Shown one piece after another: positions 6,686 to 12,696 of a DNA stretch of 12,696 bases. The position numbers were made by a program, and so were the translations under genes. Below the pieces are notes generated by a model. The model was not told the DNA's origin and made no database searches. It was given only the letters and a program-made list of their open reading frames with translations. The stretch's first letter is position 1. Every line of letters starts with the position of its first letter. The stretch is taken from positions 1-12,696 of the forward strand of contig JAKFDK010000006.1 of assembly GCA_036676195.1 (NCBI GenBank), read 5' to 3'. This DNA is from JAKFDK01 sp036676195 (GTDB lineage: Bacteria; Bacillota; Sulfobacillia; Symbiobacteriales; ZC4RG38).

Positions 6686-7102
6686 TTACCCCCGAAGGTA
6701 CTTCCACCGGCCCAGACTGACGTCGAGCGCCAGGTCAACCTGATCCATCAGTTGGCCATCCAGGCGACCAACCCGCTCACGCAGCCGCCGCTTGTCAATC
6801 GTGCGGATTTGCTCCAACTGTATCACCGACTCACGTTCAAGGCCGTATGTATCCCCGTTGAACAGTACGTGCACCGGCAGCCGGGCCTTGTAGACCTGGC
6901 TGGTGATACTCGCCACGATGGTGGTCGGACTGCACTGGTTGCCGACGTCGTTTTGCAGAATCACAACGGGCCGGATGCCTCCCTGTTCGGAACCCACCAC
7001 CGGGTCCAGATCGGCATAGAAGACCTCGCCTCGCTGTACCCGAACGTGGCGGGGCGGCGCCATGCAACCGCCCCCCGGCGCAGTATCGGTTTTGCTGGTC
7101 AT
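6686..7102 (-). CDS. mazF: MazF/EndoA (PemK) family mRNA endoribonuclease toxin
   Basis: This 138-residue protein matches Bacillus EndoA/MazF along its length: RGEVFYADLDPVVGSEQGG, IRPVVILQNDVGN, SPTTIVASITSQ, LPVHVLF, GLERESVIQLEQIRT, then VDLALDVSLG. MazF cuts single-stranded RNA at short sequence motifs and is held inactive by the antitoxin MazE. The catalytic arginine (R44, in GGIRP) and threonine (T67, in ASITSQ) expected from EndoA are present, so it is probably active. ATG 7102 has GAGGAGA nine bases upstream; ATG 7063 (MAPPRHVRVQ) would give a product closer to the usual 116 residues. The N-terminal 20 residues are an extension of low complexity. No MazE-like gene precedes it, which is unusual; a U-run terminator and a membrane protein gene do. 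The DUF4258-like gene follows. Confidence 0.95.
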   Translation of the reverse strand: MTSKTDTAPGGGCMAPPRHVRVQRGEVFYADLDPVVGSEQGGIRPVVILQNDVGNQCSPTTIVASITSQVYKARLPVHVLFNGDTYGLERESVIQLEQIRTIDKRRLRERVGRLDGQLMDQVDLALDVSLGRWKYLRG

Positions 7103-7140
7103 GTACGCTGTCTCCTCGTCCTGACCCGGGGGTGAGGGGG

Positions 7141-7197
7141 CGGAAAATGAAAAGGGGCCCGCGCCGCAGGCGTTCACCCGCGGACACGAGCCCTTTT
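7141..7197 (-). terminator. Intrinsic terminator upstream of mazF
   Basis: On the minus strand AAAAGGG pairs with CCCTTTT, extended inward by further pairs including a four-base CCGC/GCGG stem, and is followed by TTTTCATTTT. It would end the transcript from the small membrane protein gene, so mazF probably has its own promoter within the following 40 bases or depends on read-through. Confidence 0.7.
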
Positions 7198-7255
7198 CCG
7201 CTCCTCCCTCGCCCTGTGGCAGGGGATTTCCCAATGATTCATGCAAGGAGCCCAG

Positions 7256-7645
7256 CTAACCGCCGGTTCCTGCGTCGGCACCCAGGAAGGGCACCTCCAA
7301 TTCCGAACGGGCCGCTGCAGTCTGCGTCCCGCCGACAGATACCGGCTGCGCGCCCCGAGCCCGGGGGCTTTCCAACTGTTGCGCAACCGCTGCCAGCCGC
7401 TCACCCGGGCGGGTCAGGGCCAGGGCCAATCGCCGCACGCAGGACGCCAGGACCCGGCGAACTGCCGCCAGGATCCTGTCGCCGGCGCCCAGGGTATAGC
7501 CTAAAATCAAGCCCCCCAGCCCAACGAGCACCGCCACCGCCGCGCTGTGTACCGTCGACAGAAGCAGGCTGTTGAGCTGACCAACCAGGATCCCGACCAC
7601 CAGCGCAGTTACCACCGTCGGTTCCGTTGTGTTGAATTCCCTCAC
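7256..7645 (-). CDS. Small membrane protein with two transmembrane helices
   Basis: This 129-residue protein starts at GTG 7645, preceded by GGGGAGGA at good spacing; the longer frame to 7771 runs through a terminator hairpin and is not credible. Two hydrophobic segments are clear: about residues 9-29 (TVVTALVVGILVGQLNSLLL) and 34-52 (AVAVLVGLGGLILGYTLGAG). They are followed by a basic, arginine-rich helix (ILAAVRRVLASCVRRLALAL) and a low-complexity tail. The arginine-rich stretch after the second helix suggests that the tail is cytoplasmic, with both ends inside. I do not recognise the family. It is flanked by terminators on both sides, so it is probably a single-gene transcript. Roles such as holin-like protein, anchor or stress-related small membrane protein cannot be distinguished. 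Confidence 0.7.
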   Translation of the reverse strand: MREFNTTEPTVVTALVVGILVGQLNSLLLSTVHSAAVAVLVGLGGLILGYTLGAGDRILAAVRRVLASCVRRLALALTRPGERLAAVAQQLESPRARGAQPVSVGGTQTAAARSELEVPFLGADAGTGG

Positions 7646-7680
7646 GGCCGTCGTCCTCCCCAGCGTTGATTTGACCCCCG

Positions 7681-7721
7681 GAAACACAAAAAGACCCACG
7701 CGCACTGTGCACGTAGGTCTT
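7681..7721 (-). terminator. Intrinsic terminator in the leader of the small membrane protein gene
   Basis: A 14-bp stem (7691-7704 with 7708-7721, loop CAG) is followed on the minus strand by TTTGTGTTT. Two non-Watson-Crick pairs are G-U wobbles in minus-strand RNA but C-A mismatches on the plus strand, so it evidently acts on minus-strand transcripts. It lies about 36 bases before the start codon of the membrane protein gene, in a position suited to attenuation. Confidence 0.8.
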
Positions 7722-7802
7722 CTCATGCGCCCAGCCTGTGCCGGGCGCTTAATCCTGTGGTGCGATCCCAACCGGACACATCAGCCCGATTTCTTGCTGG
7801 CT

Positions 7803-7846
7803 CACCTCCTGCCCCCGGACCGGGCAAGGTCCCGGGGCAGAAGGTG
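7803..7846 (-). repeat. 19-bp GC hairpin, copy B of the CTGCCCGGG family, with Shine-Dalgarno in its 3' arm
   Basis: Arms 7803-7821 and 7828-7846 pair over 19 positions with one G-U wobble (on the minus strand) and one mismatch, around a six-base loop. The minus-strand 3' arm ends GGGGGCAGGAGGTG, so a perfect AGGAGGTG lies within the stem and pairs with CACCTTCT in the 5' arm. The only adjacent reading frame is an 18-codon GTG frame (7805 to 7749) that begins inside the SD itself, so translation is doubtful. It sits between two U-run terminators. Confidence 0.65.
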
Positions 7847-7861
7847 CATCTCTTCGAAAGG

Positions 7862-7895
7862 CAACAAAAATCCAGAGGGGCGAACCTCTCTGCCT
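7862..7895 (-). terminator. Intrinsic terminator after the winged-helix gene
   Basis: CAGAGAGG and CCCCTCTG form a stem with one mismatch and a stable UUCG loop on minus-strand RNA, followed by ATTTTTGTT. It lies about 30 bases after the stop at 7924 and should end the transfer operon. Confidence 0.75.
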
Positions 7896-7923
7896 CAAAG
7901 ATTAGCAGGCCAGAAGCAACGCG

Positions 7924-8640
7924 TCAAGCCCTGCTGATCGCGAATTCTTCCGCTTCCACCAGAGATGCCCCGTTCCAGGCCCAGAACTGCACGCTCTGCC
8001 CGGGTCTCAGGGCTCCGTCCCAGGTCCACCGGATCGACCGGGCTTCGCCGGTGGCGACGGCGCCCGCCAGTTGGACGGCGTCCTGTTGCCGCGGGACCAG
8101 GACCATCAGCCGGTGCCGGATGGTCGGCAGCACCGCCAGCGCTTCCGCCTCGCAGCCCGGCCAGTATCGGTAGCAGAAGACGGTATACCGCACGCCGGCA
8201 ACGTCCCAGACGGCGGTGCGGGCGGCATCGGGCTCCAGAGTCCAGGTGCCCCCGGAGCGGGCGGTAAGGATCTCACCGATCCGGTTGGCTGCCAGGGTCC
8301 TGAGAGCAAGGAGCGGGGTCCACGTGACATGCTTTTGACCCAGTTGCTTCGTGGTGTACCGGCTGAGCGTGTAGGCCGTCCGGCCGGCCACCGTGACGCG
8401 GTCCACGAGCCCGAGACGGAAAACGCGGTCCAGGACTTGCTGGCGTTGACCCAGGCTGGCCATGGTCACGATCTGGGACTTCAGGAGCAGGCGCCAGCCG
8501 GCGAGCACCTCCAGTACCCGTGAGTCATGCGGGCTCACGATGACTGCGCCGAATCCCCGCCAGCGGCTGTCAATACTCAGGTGGCAGTTCCCCAGTAAGT
8601 CCCCGGCGAGCGGGGGCACATCCAGGAGTTGGTCGTTCAC
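7924..8640 (-). CDS. Winged-helix protein, possibly replication-relaxation-like
   Basis: This 238-residue protein starts at GTG 8640 behind GGAGGAGGG; the longer frame from 8688 lacks a ribosome site and runs into a hairpin. The first third looks like a winged helix: VLEVLAGWRLLLKSQIVTMA, then QRQQVLDRVFRLGLVDRV, followed by a wing TVAGRTAYTLSRY. The rest (PLLALRTLAANRIGEILTAR, a beta-rich part, then LPTIRHRLMVLVPRQQDAV) is arranged like the C-terminal domain of replication-relaxation proteins, which adjoin TraG/VirD4-type ATPases on plasmids of Gram-positive bacteria. I see no certain catalytic residues. It follows the S1-domain gene by 73 bp containing a 16-bp hairpin. The gene is solid; the family is a pattern-based suggestion, and a plain wHTH regulator is the alternative. 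Confidence 0.7.
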   Translation of the reverse strand: MNDQLLDVPPLAGDLLGNCHLSIDSRWRGFGAVIVSPHDSRVLEVLAGWRLLLKSQIVTMASLGQRQQVLDRVFRLGLVDRVTVAGRTAYTLSRYTTKQLGQKHVTWTPLLALRTLAANRIGEILTARSGGTWTLEPDAARTAVWDVAGVRYTVFCYRYWPGCEAEALAVLPTIRHRLMVLVPRQQDAVQLAGAVATGEARSIRWTWDGALRPGQSVQFWAWNGASLVEAEEFAISRA

Positions 8641-8667
8641 AGCGGCGATCCCTCCTCCATGGTAATC

Positions 8668-8704
8668 GCAGGCGGCCCGGAGCCGCATGCTCCGGGTCGC
8701 CTGC
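8668..8704 (-). other. 16-bp hairpin between S1-domain and winged-helix genes
   Basis: GCAGGCGGCCCGGAGC (8668-8683) and GCTCCGGGTCGCCTGC (8689-8704) pair with a single non-Watson-Crick position, around a five-base loop. The stem ends about 10 bases after the S1 gene stop. There is no U-run on either strand, so it is not an obvious intrinsic terminator. It could limit read-through or mark an RNA processing site. Confidence 0.6.
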
Positions 8705-8713
8705 CTTGTGCAC

Positions 8714-9658
8714 CTACTGCAAGGCGCGAATAACCCGCCCGCCGATCCAGCGGTGCTCAGACCGGATGCGCCGGACCAGCACCACCACCTCGGCGCCTTC
8801 CGCCGGCCCCATCACGTACCGGTCCACACGACATACCACGCCCGGTTCAAGTTCGACGATCACATCCCGCTCCCGGACCCGAGCCACCTTGCCGAGGTAG
8901 AGGCCGCCTTCCTGGTAGTTTCGGGCCACATCGTGCCAGGGATCGGGAAGCAGCGCCCGCCGGCTCACCATGACACGCCCGGCCTCTGAGTCGACATGGA
9001 GCACCCGGACCTTGATGCCGTCCCCGAGGTGCAGGTGCTCCCGGCAGTCCATCACGGGGGTGGGCAGTACCTCGGTATAGTGGAGCGTGGCCATCACGCC
9101 GCCGATGTCCACCACCGCCCCCCGTTCCCCCACCCGCCTGACAACGCCGAGAACCACAGGACCCAACTGGCGCCAGCGGTCCTCTACAGTGCGGAGATGA
9201 TCGAGGGCTGTAATCAGGTCTGCCCGGTTACCGGCGCGGGCATCCTTCAGGGCGCCCCGGGCACCCCGGACCCCGGAAAAAGCCTCCTGGAGCGCACCTT
9301 CATGTTTCCTGAGCAGTACCCAGGTGTCGGCCGCTTCCTTCTCCTGCGCCACTTTCCGGCTCAGAACCACGACCCCCCGGTGCCGGTCGATGCTCTGAAT
9401 CTGGCTGACCACTTCCTGCCCGACCAGGTCGCTGAGGCGCTTCCAGGGGTGGGTCCCGATCTCGACCTCGGGAATCTTCCCGCGCACAGGTCCTTCGATC
9501 TTCACCACCAGGCACTCGCCGAGCAGTTCGTCCTTTTCCACGCCGATGGCCTGCCCGCGCAGGGGCTTATCCTGCTTCAGCGCGTTGTACAGGGCTTCAT
9601 AGGCATCCCGGGGCTGCTCCTCGTCACGGCGGACCCTCAGACCTTCCAGCAGCGGCAT
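8714..9658 (-). CDS. Protein with three S1 RNA-binding domains
   Basis: This 314-residue protein starts at ATG 9658 behind GGGAGGAG with an eight-base spacer. It has S1-type OB-fold repeats at about 33-104 (GQAIGVEKDELLGECLVVKI ... IDRHRGVVVLSRK), 166-236 (GPVVLGVVRRVGERGAVVDI ... VDSEAGRVMVSRRALL) and 249-308 (GLYLGKVARVRERDVIVELE). A charged helical linker (about 105-163) joins the first two. S1 domains bind single-stranded RNA, and the ribosomal protein S1 and RNase E/PNPase families use them. This protein is too short for ribosomal S1 and has no catalytic domain, so an RNA-binding role is likely but the target is unknown. It follows the ParB-like gene by 18 bases and is probably in the transfer operon. 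Similar S1 proteins occur on plasmids and phages of Firmicutes, as I recall. Confidence 0.85.
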   Translation of the reverse strand: MPLLEGLRVRRDEEQPRDAYEALYNALKQDKPLRGQAIGVEKDELLGECLVVKIEGPVRGKIPEVEIGTHPWKRLSDLVGQEVVSQIQSIDRHRGVVVLSRKVAQEKEAADTWVLLRKHEGALQEAFSGVRGARGALKDARAGNRADLITALDHLRTVEDRWRQLGPVVLGVVRRVGERGAVVDIGGVMATLHYTEVLPTPVMDCREHLHLGDGIKVRVLHVDSEAGRVMVSRRALLPDPWHDVARNYQEGGLYLGKVARVRERDVIVELEPGVVCRVDRYVMGPAEGAEVVVLVRRIRSEHRWIGGRVIRALQ

Positions 9659-9676
9659 ACAGCATGCTCCTCCCTG

Positions 9677-10744
9677 TTAGTGCTGGCTCCTTGAAAGCAA
9701 CCGCGGCGGCCCGTCACGGGCCACCGCCGCTTCCAGCATCTTGACCACGTCACAGAGCAGATCCAGGTGCGGCTTCAGGTTGACGGCCGTGGGAGCATCC
9801 AGGAGCGCTCCGTTAAGGATCGTCTCCAGTTCCGGCCGGGCCTGAGCCAGCGGCCGGGTGGCGGCCACCATCAGTTCGAGGAGGCGGGCGCCCGGCTTGC
9901 GTTCGAGTTGGCGGCGCAGAGCCAACTGGTCCTGCACCTGAAACTCCAGTTGCCGTTTCCTGGCCTGCAGCCGGTCGATTTCTGTGCGCAGCTCGCCCTC
10001 TCCCTGCCCCAGTTTGATCTTGCCTTCCAGTTCCCTGACCTGACGGGCGAGAGCTTCGATCACGATTCCCGCCCGTTCGCTCTCCTGGCGGAGCCGTTTC
10101 ACCTCGTCCACCCGCAGATCCCCAACCGAGGCACCCAGCGCCTCCCAGAGCAGCCGCTGTGTCTCCGGGGGCAGCCGGGCCATCGCCGATCCGGCCGAAA
10201 CGCCGAGGGCTCCTGCTTCCACCAGGGACTGGAGTTCGGGAATCAGGTCGTTCAGGGCCGCGATTCGCTCCACCTGGGTTTTCGAGATGCCCATCTGCTC
10301 AGCGATGATCTCGGTGGTTTTTCCGTCCCAGGAATTAGCCCCATTTTGGGGCTCTTTTCGCCGGCGTCCGCGCCGGTCGCCCATCAGTTCTTGCTTGCGA
10401 CGGATGGCCCTGGCCTGCTCCATCGGTGACAGGTGCCTCGCCCTCAGGTTAGCGTCGAGCAGCACGTCTTCTGCGGCATCATCATCCAGGGCAGCCACGA
10501 CGCAGGGGACCTTGTCCACCCCCAGCAGCCTGGCCGCCCGCAGGCGCTGGTGGCCGCTGAGGACCTGGTAGCTGCCCATTCCGAACGGACGCACCACCAG
10601 TGGGTGGATGAAGCCCCGCTCCTGGAGGCTCTCCGCCAGTTCATTCAGTTCGTCATCTGTCATCTGGCGGAACACCTCGTTGCCCGGGTGCGGCACAAGG
10701 TCCGCCACGCTGATTTCGATAATTCGGTCCGCGTCTGCGTCCAT
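9677..10744 (-). CDS. ParB-like N-terminal domain protein with coiled-coil tail
   Basis: This 355-residue protein starts at ATG 10744 behind AGGAGG. Residues 8-80 form a ParB/Srx-type domain (IIEISVADLVPHPGNEVFRQ, then LVVRPFG, and SGHQRLRAARLLGVDKVP). The usual GERRxRA box of the CTP-binding site is GHQRLRA here. It is followed by ANLRARHLSPMEQARA, a KorB-type helix-turn-helix (TTEIIAEQMGISKTQVERIA, 143-162) and a long coiled coil (about 213-283). ParB proteins bind centromere-like sites for plasmid partition, but some relatives are transcription regulators or nucleases. No ParA is in the window, so partition is unproven. It lies 13 bases after the coupling ATPase gene and 18 before the S1 gene. 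Confidence 0.88.
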   Translation of the reverse strand: MDADADRIIEISVADLVPHPGNEVFRQMTDDELNELAESLQERGFIHPLVVRPFGMGSYQVLSGHQRLRAARLLGVDKVPCVVAALDDDAAEDVLLDANLRARHLSPMEQARAIRRKQELMGDRRGRRRKEPQNGANSWDGKTTEIIAEQMGISKTQVERIAALNDLIPELQSLVEAGALGVSAGSAMARLPPETQRLLWEALGASVGDLRVDEVKRLRQESERAGIVIEALARQVRELEGKIKLGQGEGELRTEIDRLQARKRQLEFQVQDQLALRRQLERKPGARLLELMVAATRPLAQARPELETILNGALLDAPTAVNLKPHLDLLCDVVKMLEAAVARDGPPRLLSRSQH

Positions 10745-10756
10745 CGGTGCAGCCTC

Positions 10757-12424
10757 CTATCCGTCCGCCTTCGGAGGGGGGAAGAACCCGGAGGGCCGGG
10801 GCCCGGTCGCCGGTTCCGGGGCATGATCCTCCGCCGGCGGTGCTGCGGCCGCTGCGGCCGGCCTGGCCGGTGCAGGCGGGGGCACGCCGCCCCGCCACCG
10901 CACCGGATACTGGTCAAACTCGGAGAGACCCAGCCGGCACAGCACCGCCCGCTGAGGCTGACCATCCACGGTGACCTTCGCCACCGCATGAAAGGCCGGC
11001 AGGTGGACGAGCGCATCCGACGGGAAGCGGCGCTCCCGCTTGTCGGCGATCCGCTTGGACTCGGGATAGTGCCAGATCAAGGGGCCGGTCACATGCCGCT
11101 TGTACGTCCACTGAACGTCCTGCACTTCCCTTTCCCCAAACTCCCGGCTGAACCGCTCCGCATCGGCTTCACTTTCCAGGTTGAGCGTAATCTTGTTCCG
11201 GCAGAGCCCGATCAGGATTTCGCGGAGCTGCGCCTTGGCATCGAGAACGAGCTGCGCCGTGTTCTGGCAGGCCAGGACGGTCGCGCACCGGTAGCTCCGG
11301 CCCAGGGCCAGCATGCGCTCAAAGTCCGGGTTGACGTAGCGCGGAAACTCGTCAATATAAAGGAAGTGCGGGGTCCGGTCACTCTCCGGCTTGGGGCGCC
11401 GGAAAACCGCATACTGCAATTGGAGCATGACGAACTGGCCGAAGGCGTCGCCCAACTGGCCCAGGCGGCCCATGGCCGTGTTCACCAGCAGCACGCCGCC
11501 GGCAGCCAGGTGACGGTCGAGATCCACGTCGCTTCTGCCGGTCAGGACCCGCTTCAGCAGCGTGTTGCCCACCATGTCACCCAGCTGCATGCGCACGCCG
11601 AGGGCGAACTGAAAGAACTTGTCCGATAGCTTGCCGAGCACTTCGGCCTCAAAAAACCGGATCACCAGCGGGTCTCCGCCCCGCCGGCGGTAGTCCTCCA
11701 CGTGCTGGTGCAGAACCTCGGGCTCGGTCAGCGCCGTCAGCACGTCCAGGAGCGATACCCAGTTGCCCTGAAGCTCCTTGAGGATCCTGACCGTGTATTT
11801 GATCAAGCCTTGCTGGACCAGGGAGAAGAATGCCTCCTGCCGGCCGAAGATGGCCGTCAGGACGGTCCGCAGGACCTCTGCGGCCACTTCTGTGTCGCCT
11901 TCGAGCGGGTTGAACCGGGCCGTGTCGTCCCGCTCCGGATCGACCAGGATGTAGGGTACGCCCAGGGCCTTGCACATCCCGGCCACATCAGCCACCAGGT
12001 CGCCCTTTGGCTCAATCACGCTGACGCCCAGTTGGTGCCCCTCGGCCAGGCGCCGTAAGTCCTGCCAGATCATCGGTTTCAGGATTCGGGTGGACTTGCC
12101 GGTACCCGTCGTCCCGACGACCAGGGTATGCAGGAACCGATCGTGTTCCGGAATCATGACCGGCTTCCGCGCGTACCCCACCAGCACGTCCATCGGCCCG
12201 GACCCGCCGAGGCTCTCCCTGGCTCTCCTCGCCAGGAACCACAAGGTTCCCACCATGATCAGCCAGGCCGCCCCCCCAAGGGGCAGCCAGCGCATGATGA
12301 GTTCCATGTCCGGTAACCGCAGGCGGGACCATTCTGACAGCCTGGTTCCTGCCCACCACAGCAACAGGCCGGTCACGAGGGTTACGGTTATCCCCAGACT
12401 TATCCACAAGGTCTTTCGTCGCAC
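10757..12424 (-). CDS. VirD4/TraG-family type IV coupling protein
   Basis: This 555-residue protein starts at GTG 12424, nine bases after GCGGAG and four bases past the upstream stop; the longer frame from 12688 is only the shadow of the dsRBD gene. Two N-terminal transmembrane segments (about 6-25 and 46-65) anchor it in the inner membrane. The cytoplasmic ATPase has Walker A GTTGTGKST (104-112), IEPKGDLVADV, Walker B LYIDE (355-359) and a conserved CQNTAQL (386-392), typical of the TraG/VirD4 class with the TraM-recognition domain. It brings the relaxase-DNA complex to the secretion channel in conjugation. The last 44 residues are proline/alanine-rich (VPPPAPARPAAAAAAP), possibly a flexible protein-contact tail. 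No relaxase or VirB-type channel gene is visible here; the rest of the apparatus may lie to the right. Confidence 0.93.
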   Translation of the reverse strand: MRRKTLWISLGITVTLVTGLLLWWAGTRLSEWSRLRLPDMELIMRWLPLGGAAWLIMVGTLWFLARRARESLGGSGPMDVLVGYARKPVMIPEHDRFLHTLVVGTTGTGKSTRILKPMIWQDLRRLAEGHQLGVSVIEPKGDLVADVAGMCKALGVPYILVDPERDDTARFNPLEGDTEVAAEVLRTVLTAIFGRQEAFFSLVQQGLIKYTVRILKELQGNWVSLLDVLTALTEPEVLHQHVEDYRRRGGDPLVIRFFEAEVLGKLSDKFFQFALGVRMQLGDMVGNTLLKRVLTGRSDVDLDRHLAAGGVLLVNTAMGRLGQLGDAFGQFVMLQLQYAVFRRPKPESDRTPHFLYIDEFPRYVNPDFERMLALGRSYRCATVLACQNTAQLVLDAKAQLREILIGLCRNKITLNLESEADAERFSREFGEREVQDVQWTYKRHVTGPLIWHYPESKRIADKRERRFPSDALVHLPAFHAVAKVTVDGQPQRAVLCRLGLSEFDQYPVRWRGGVPPPAPARPAAAAAAPPAEDHAPEPATGPRPSGFFPPPKADG

Positions 12425-12428
12425 ACGA

Positions 12429-12696
12429 TCACGCTCCGCCCAAACTCTCAGAGTGAGGTTGCTGGCGGCCCAGCTTGGCCAGAGCCTGGCGCGCCGCCGC
12501 GTCTTCGGCAGCGCGCCGGCTGCGCCCGGTGCCCTGCGCGTGTACGGGACCGGCCTCGACGCCCACGGTGTACTCCGGGCTGCCCCGGGTGCCCTGGACG
12601 TTGACCACACGGTATTGCGGCTGCACCTTCCACCGTTCCTGGACCAGTTCCAGGAGGATCGTCTTGGGGCTCCGGTGGATGCGGCCAATCAGGGCG
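12429..12696 (-). CDS. Double-stranded RNA-binding domain protein, partial (N-terminus beyond right edge)
   Basis: Only the last 88 codons are present. They hold a complete dsRBD: SPKTILLELVQERW, QPQYRVVNVQG, the strand EYTVGVEAGPV and the C-terminal helix GTGRSRRAAEDAAARQALAK. The order PKTxLxELVQ / Y-x-VV / GxGxSxxxAExxAAxxAL is that of the RNase III C-terminus, and the residues just before (ALIGRI) resemble the end of the RNase III catalytic domain. The catalytic half lies outside the window, so I cannot say whether it is an endonuclease or only a binding protein. It ends four bases before the coupling ATPase start, so the two are probably cotranscribed and coupled. A chromosomal rnc would normally lie with fabF/acpP/smc, not here. 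Confidence 0.82.
   Translation of the reverse strand, partial: ALIGRIHRSPKTILLELVQERWKVQPQYRVVNVQGTRGSPEYTVGVEAGPVHAQGTGRSRRAAEDAAARQALAKLGRQQPHSESLGGA

Noticed and set aside
6580..6738. Upstream extension of the DUF4258-like gene
   Set aside because: It would overlap the end of mazF, has no ribosome site, and reads through a strong hairpin.
7103..7255. MazE antitoxin in the gap upstream of mazF
   Set aside because: The only frame there translates to low-complexity residues resembling repeat read-through, with no AbrB or ribbon-helix-helix pattern, and the gap contains a terminator.
7749..7805. An 18-codon GTG reading frame after the copy B hairpin
   Set aside because: The start codon lies inside the Shine-Dalgarno sequence itself, leaving no spacer, so translation is doubtful. 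It is mentioned only as part of the leader.
7999..8040. Further copy of the CTGCCCGGG hairpin
   Set aside because: CTGCCCGGG occurs here but without a good opposite arm, and it lies inside a coding sequence.
10757..12688. Long coupling-protein frame starting at 12688
   Set aside because: The first 88 codons are an out-of-frame reading of the dsRBD gene. The membrane segments begin only after GTG 12424, which has its own ribosome site.
1..12696. tRNA, rRNA, CRISPR array, insertion sequence or attachment site
   Set aside because: No cloverleaf-like sequences, regularly spaced direct repeats, transposase motifs or duplicated att-like ends were found by eye.

Overview
The window is an accessory region, most likely part of a plasmid or an integrative/conjugative element. 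Every gene I can support lies on the minus strand, so the region reads from right to left. The DNA is GC-rich and the genes are tightly packed. It uses strong AGGAGG-type ribosome binding sites, several GTG/TTG starts and hairpin-plus-U-run terminators, and its MazF closely resembles Bacillus EndoA as I remember it. Together these suggest a high-GC Firmicute (Moorella/Symbiobacterium/Desulforudis-like). That placement is an inference, and no taxonomic marker gene is present.

Right block (12696 to 7924), a transfer/DNA-handling operon: the C-terminal part of a double-stranded-RNA-binding (RNase III-like) protein, then a VirD4/TraG-type coupling ATPase, a ParB-like DNA-binding protein, a protein with three S1 RNA-binding domains, and a winged-helix protein resembling replication-relaxation proteins. 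The first four are separated by 4 to 18 bases and are probably co-transcribed. A 16-bp hairpin precedes the fifth gene.

Middle block (7923 to 6154): a 278-bp non-coding leader with two U-run terminators around a 19-bp GC hairpin whose arm contains a Shine-Dalgarno sequence; a small two-helix membrane protein; another terminator; a complete MazF toxin without a visible MazE; and a protein with a DUF4258-like domain.

Left block (6153 to 1): a compact UvrD/PcrA-type helicase, a DUF932 (phage/plasmid-like) protein, four uncharacterised genes (two overlapping, one with paired CxxC motifs), and the start of a protein resembling phiC31 Gp3-type recombination directionality factors. DUF932, UvrD-like helicase and Gp3-like proteins together are typical of phage/plasmid early or maintenance regions.

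Three intergenic regions (near 533-561, 4042-4071 and 7803-7846) carry related hairpins built on CTGCCC(G)GG / CC(G)GGGCAG arms. In two of them the 3' arm runs into a near-perfect Shine-Dalgarno sequence. No integrase, relaxase, replication initiator, tRNA, rRNA, insertion sequence or CRISPR array is visible. No stretch over 300 bases lacks a gene.
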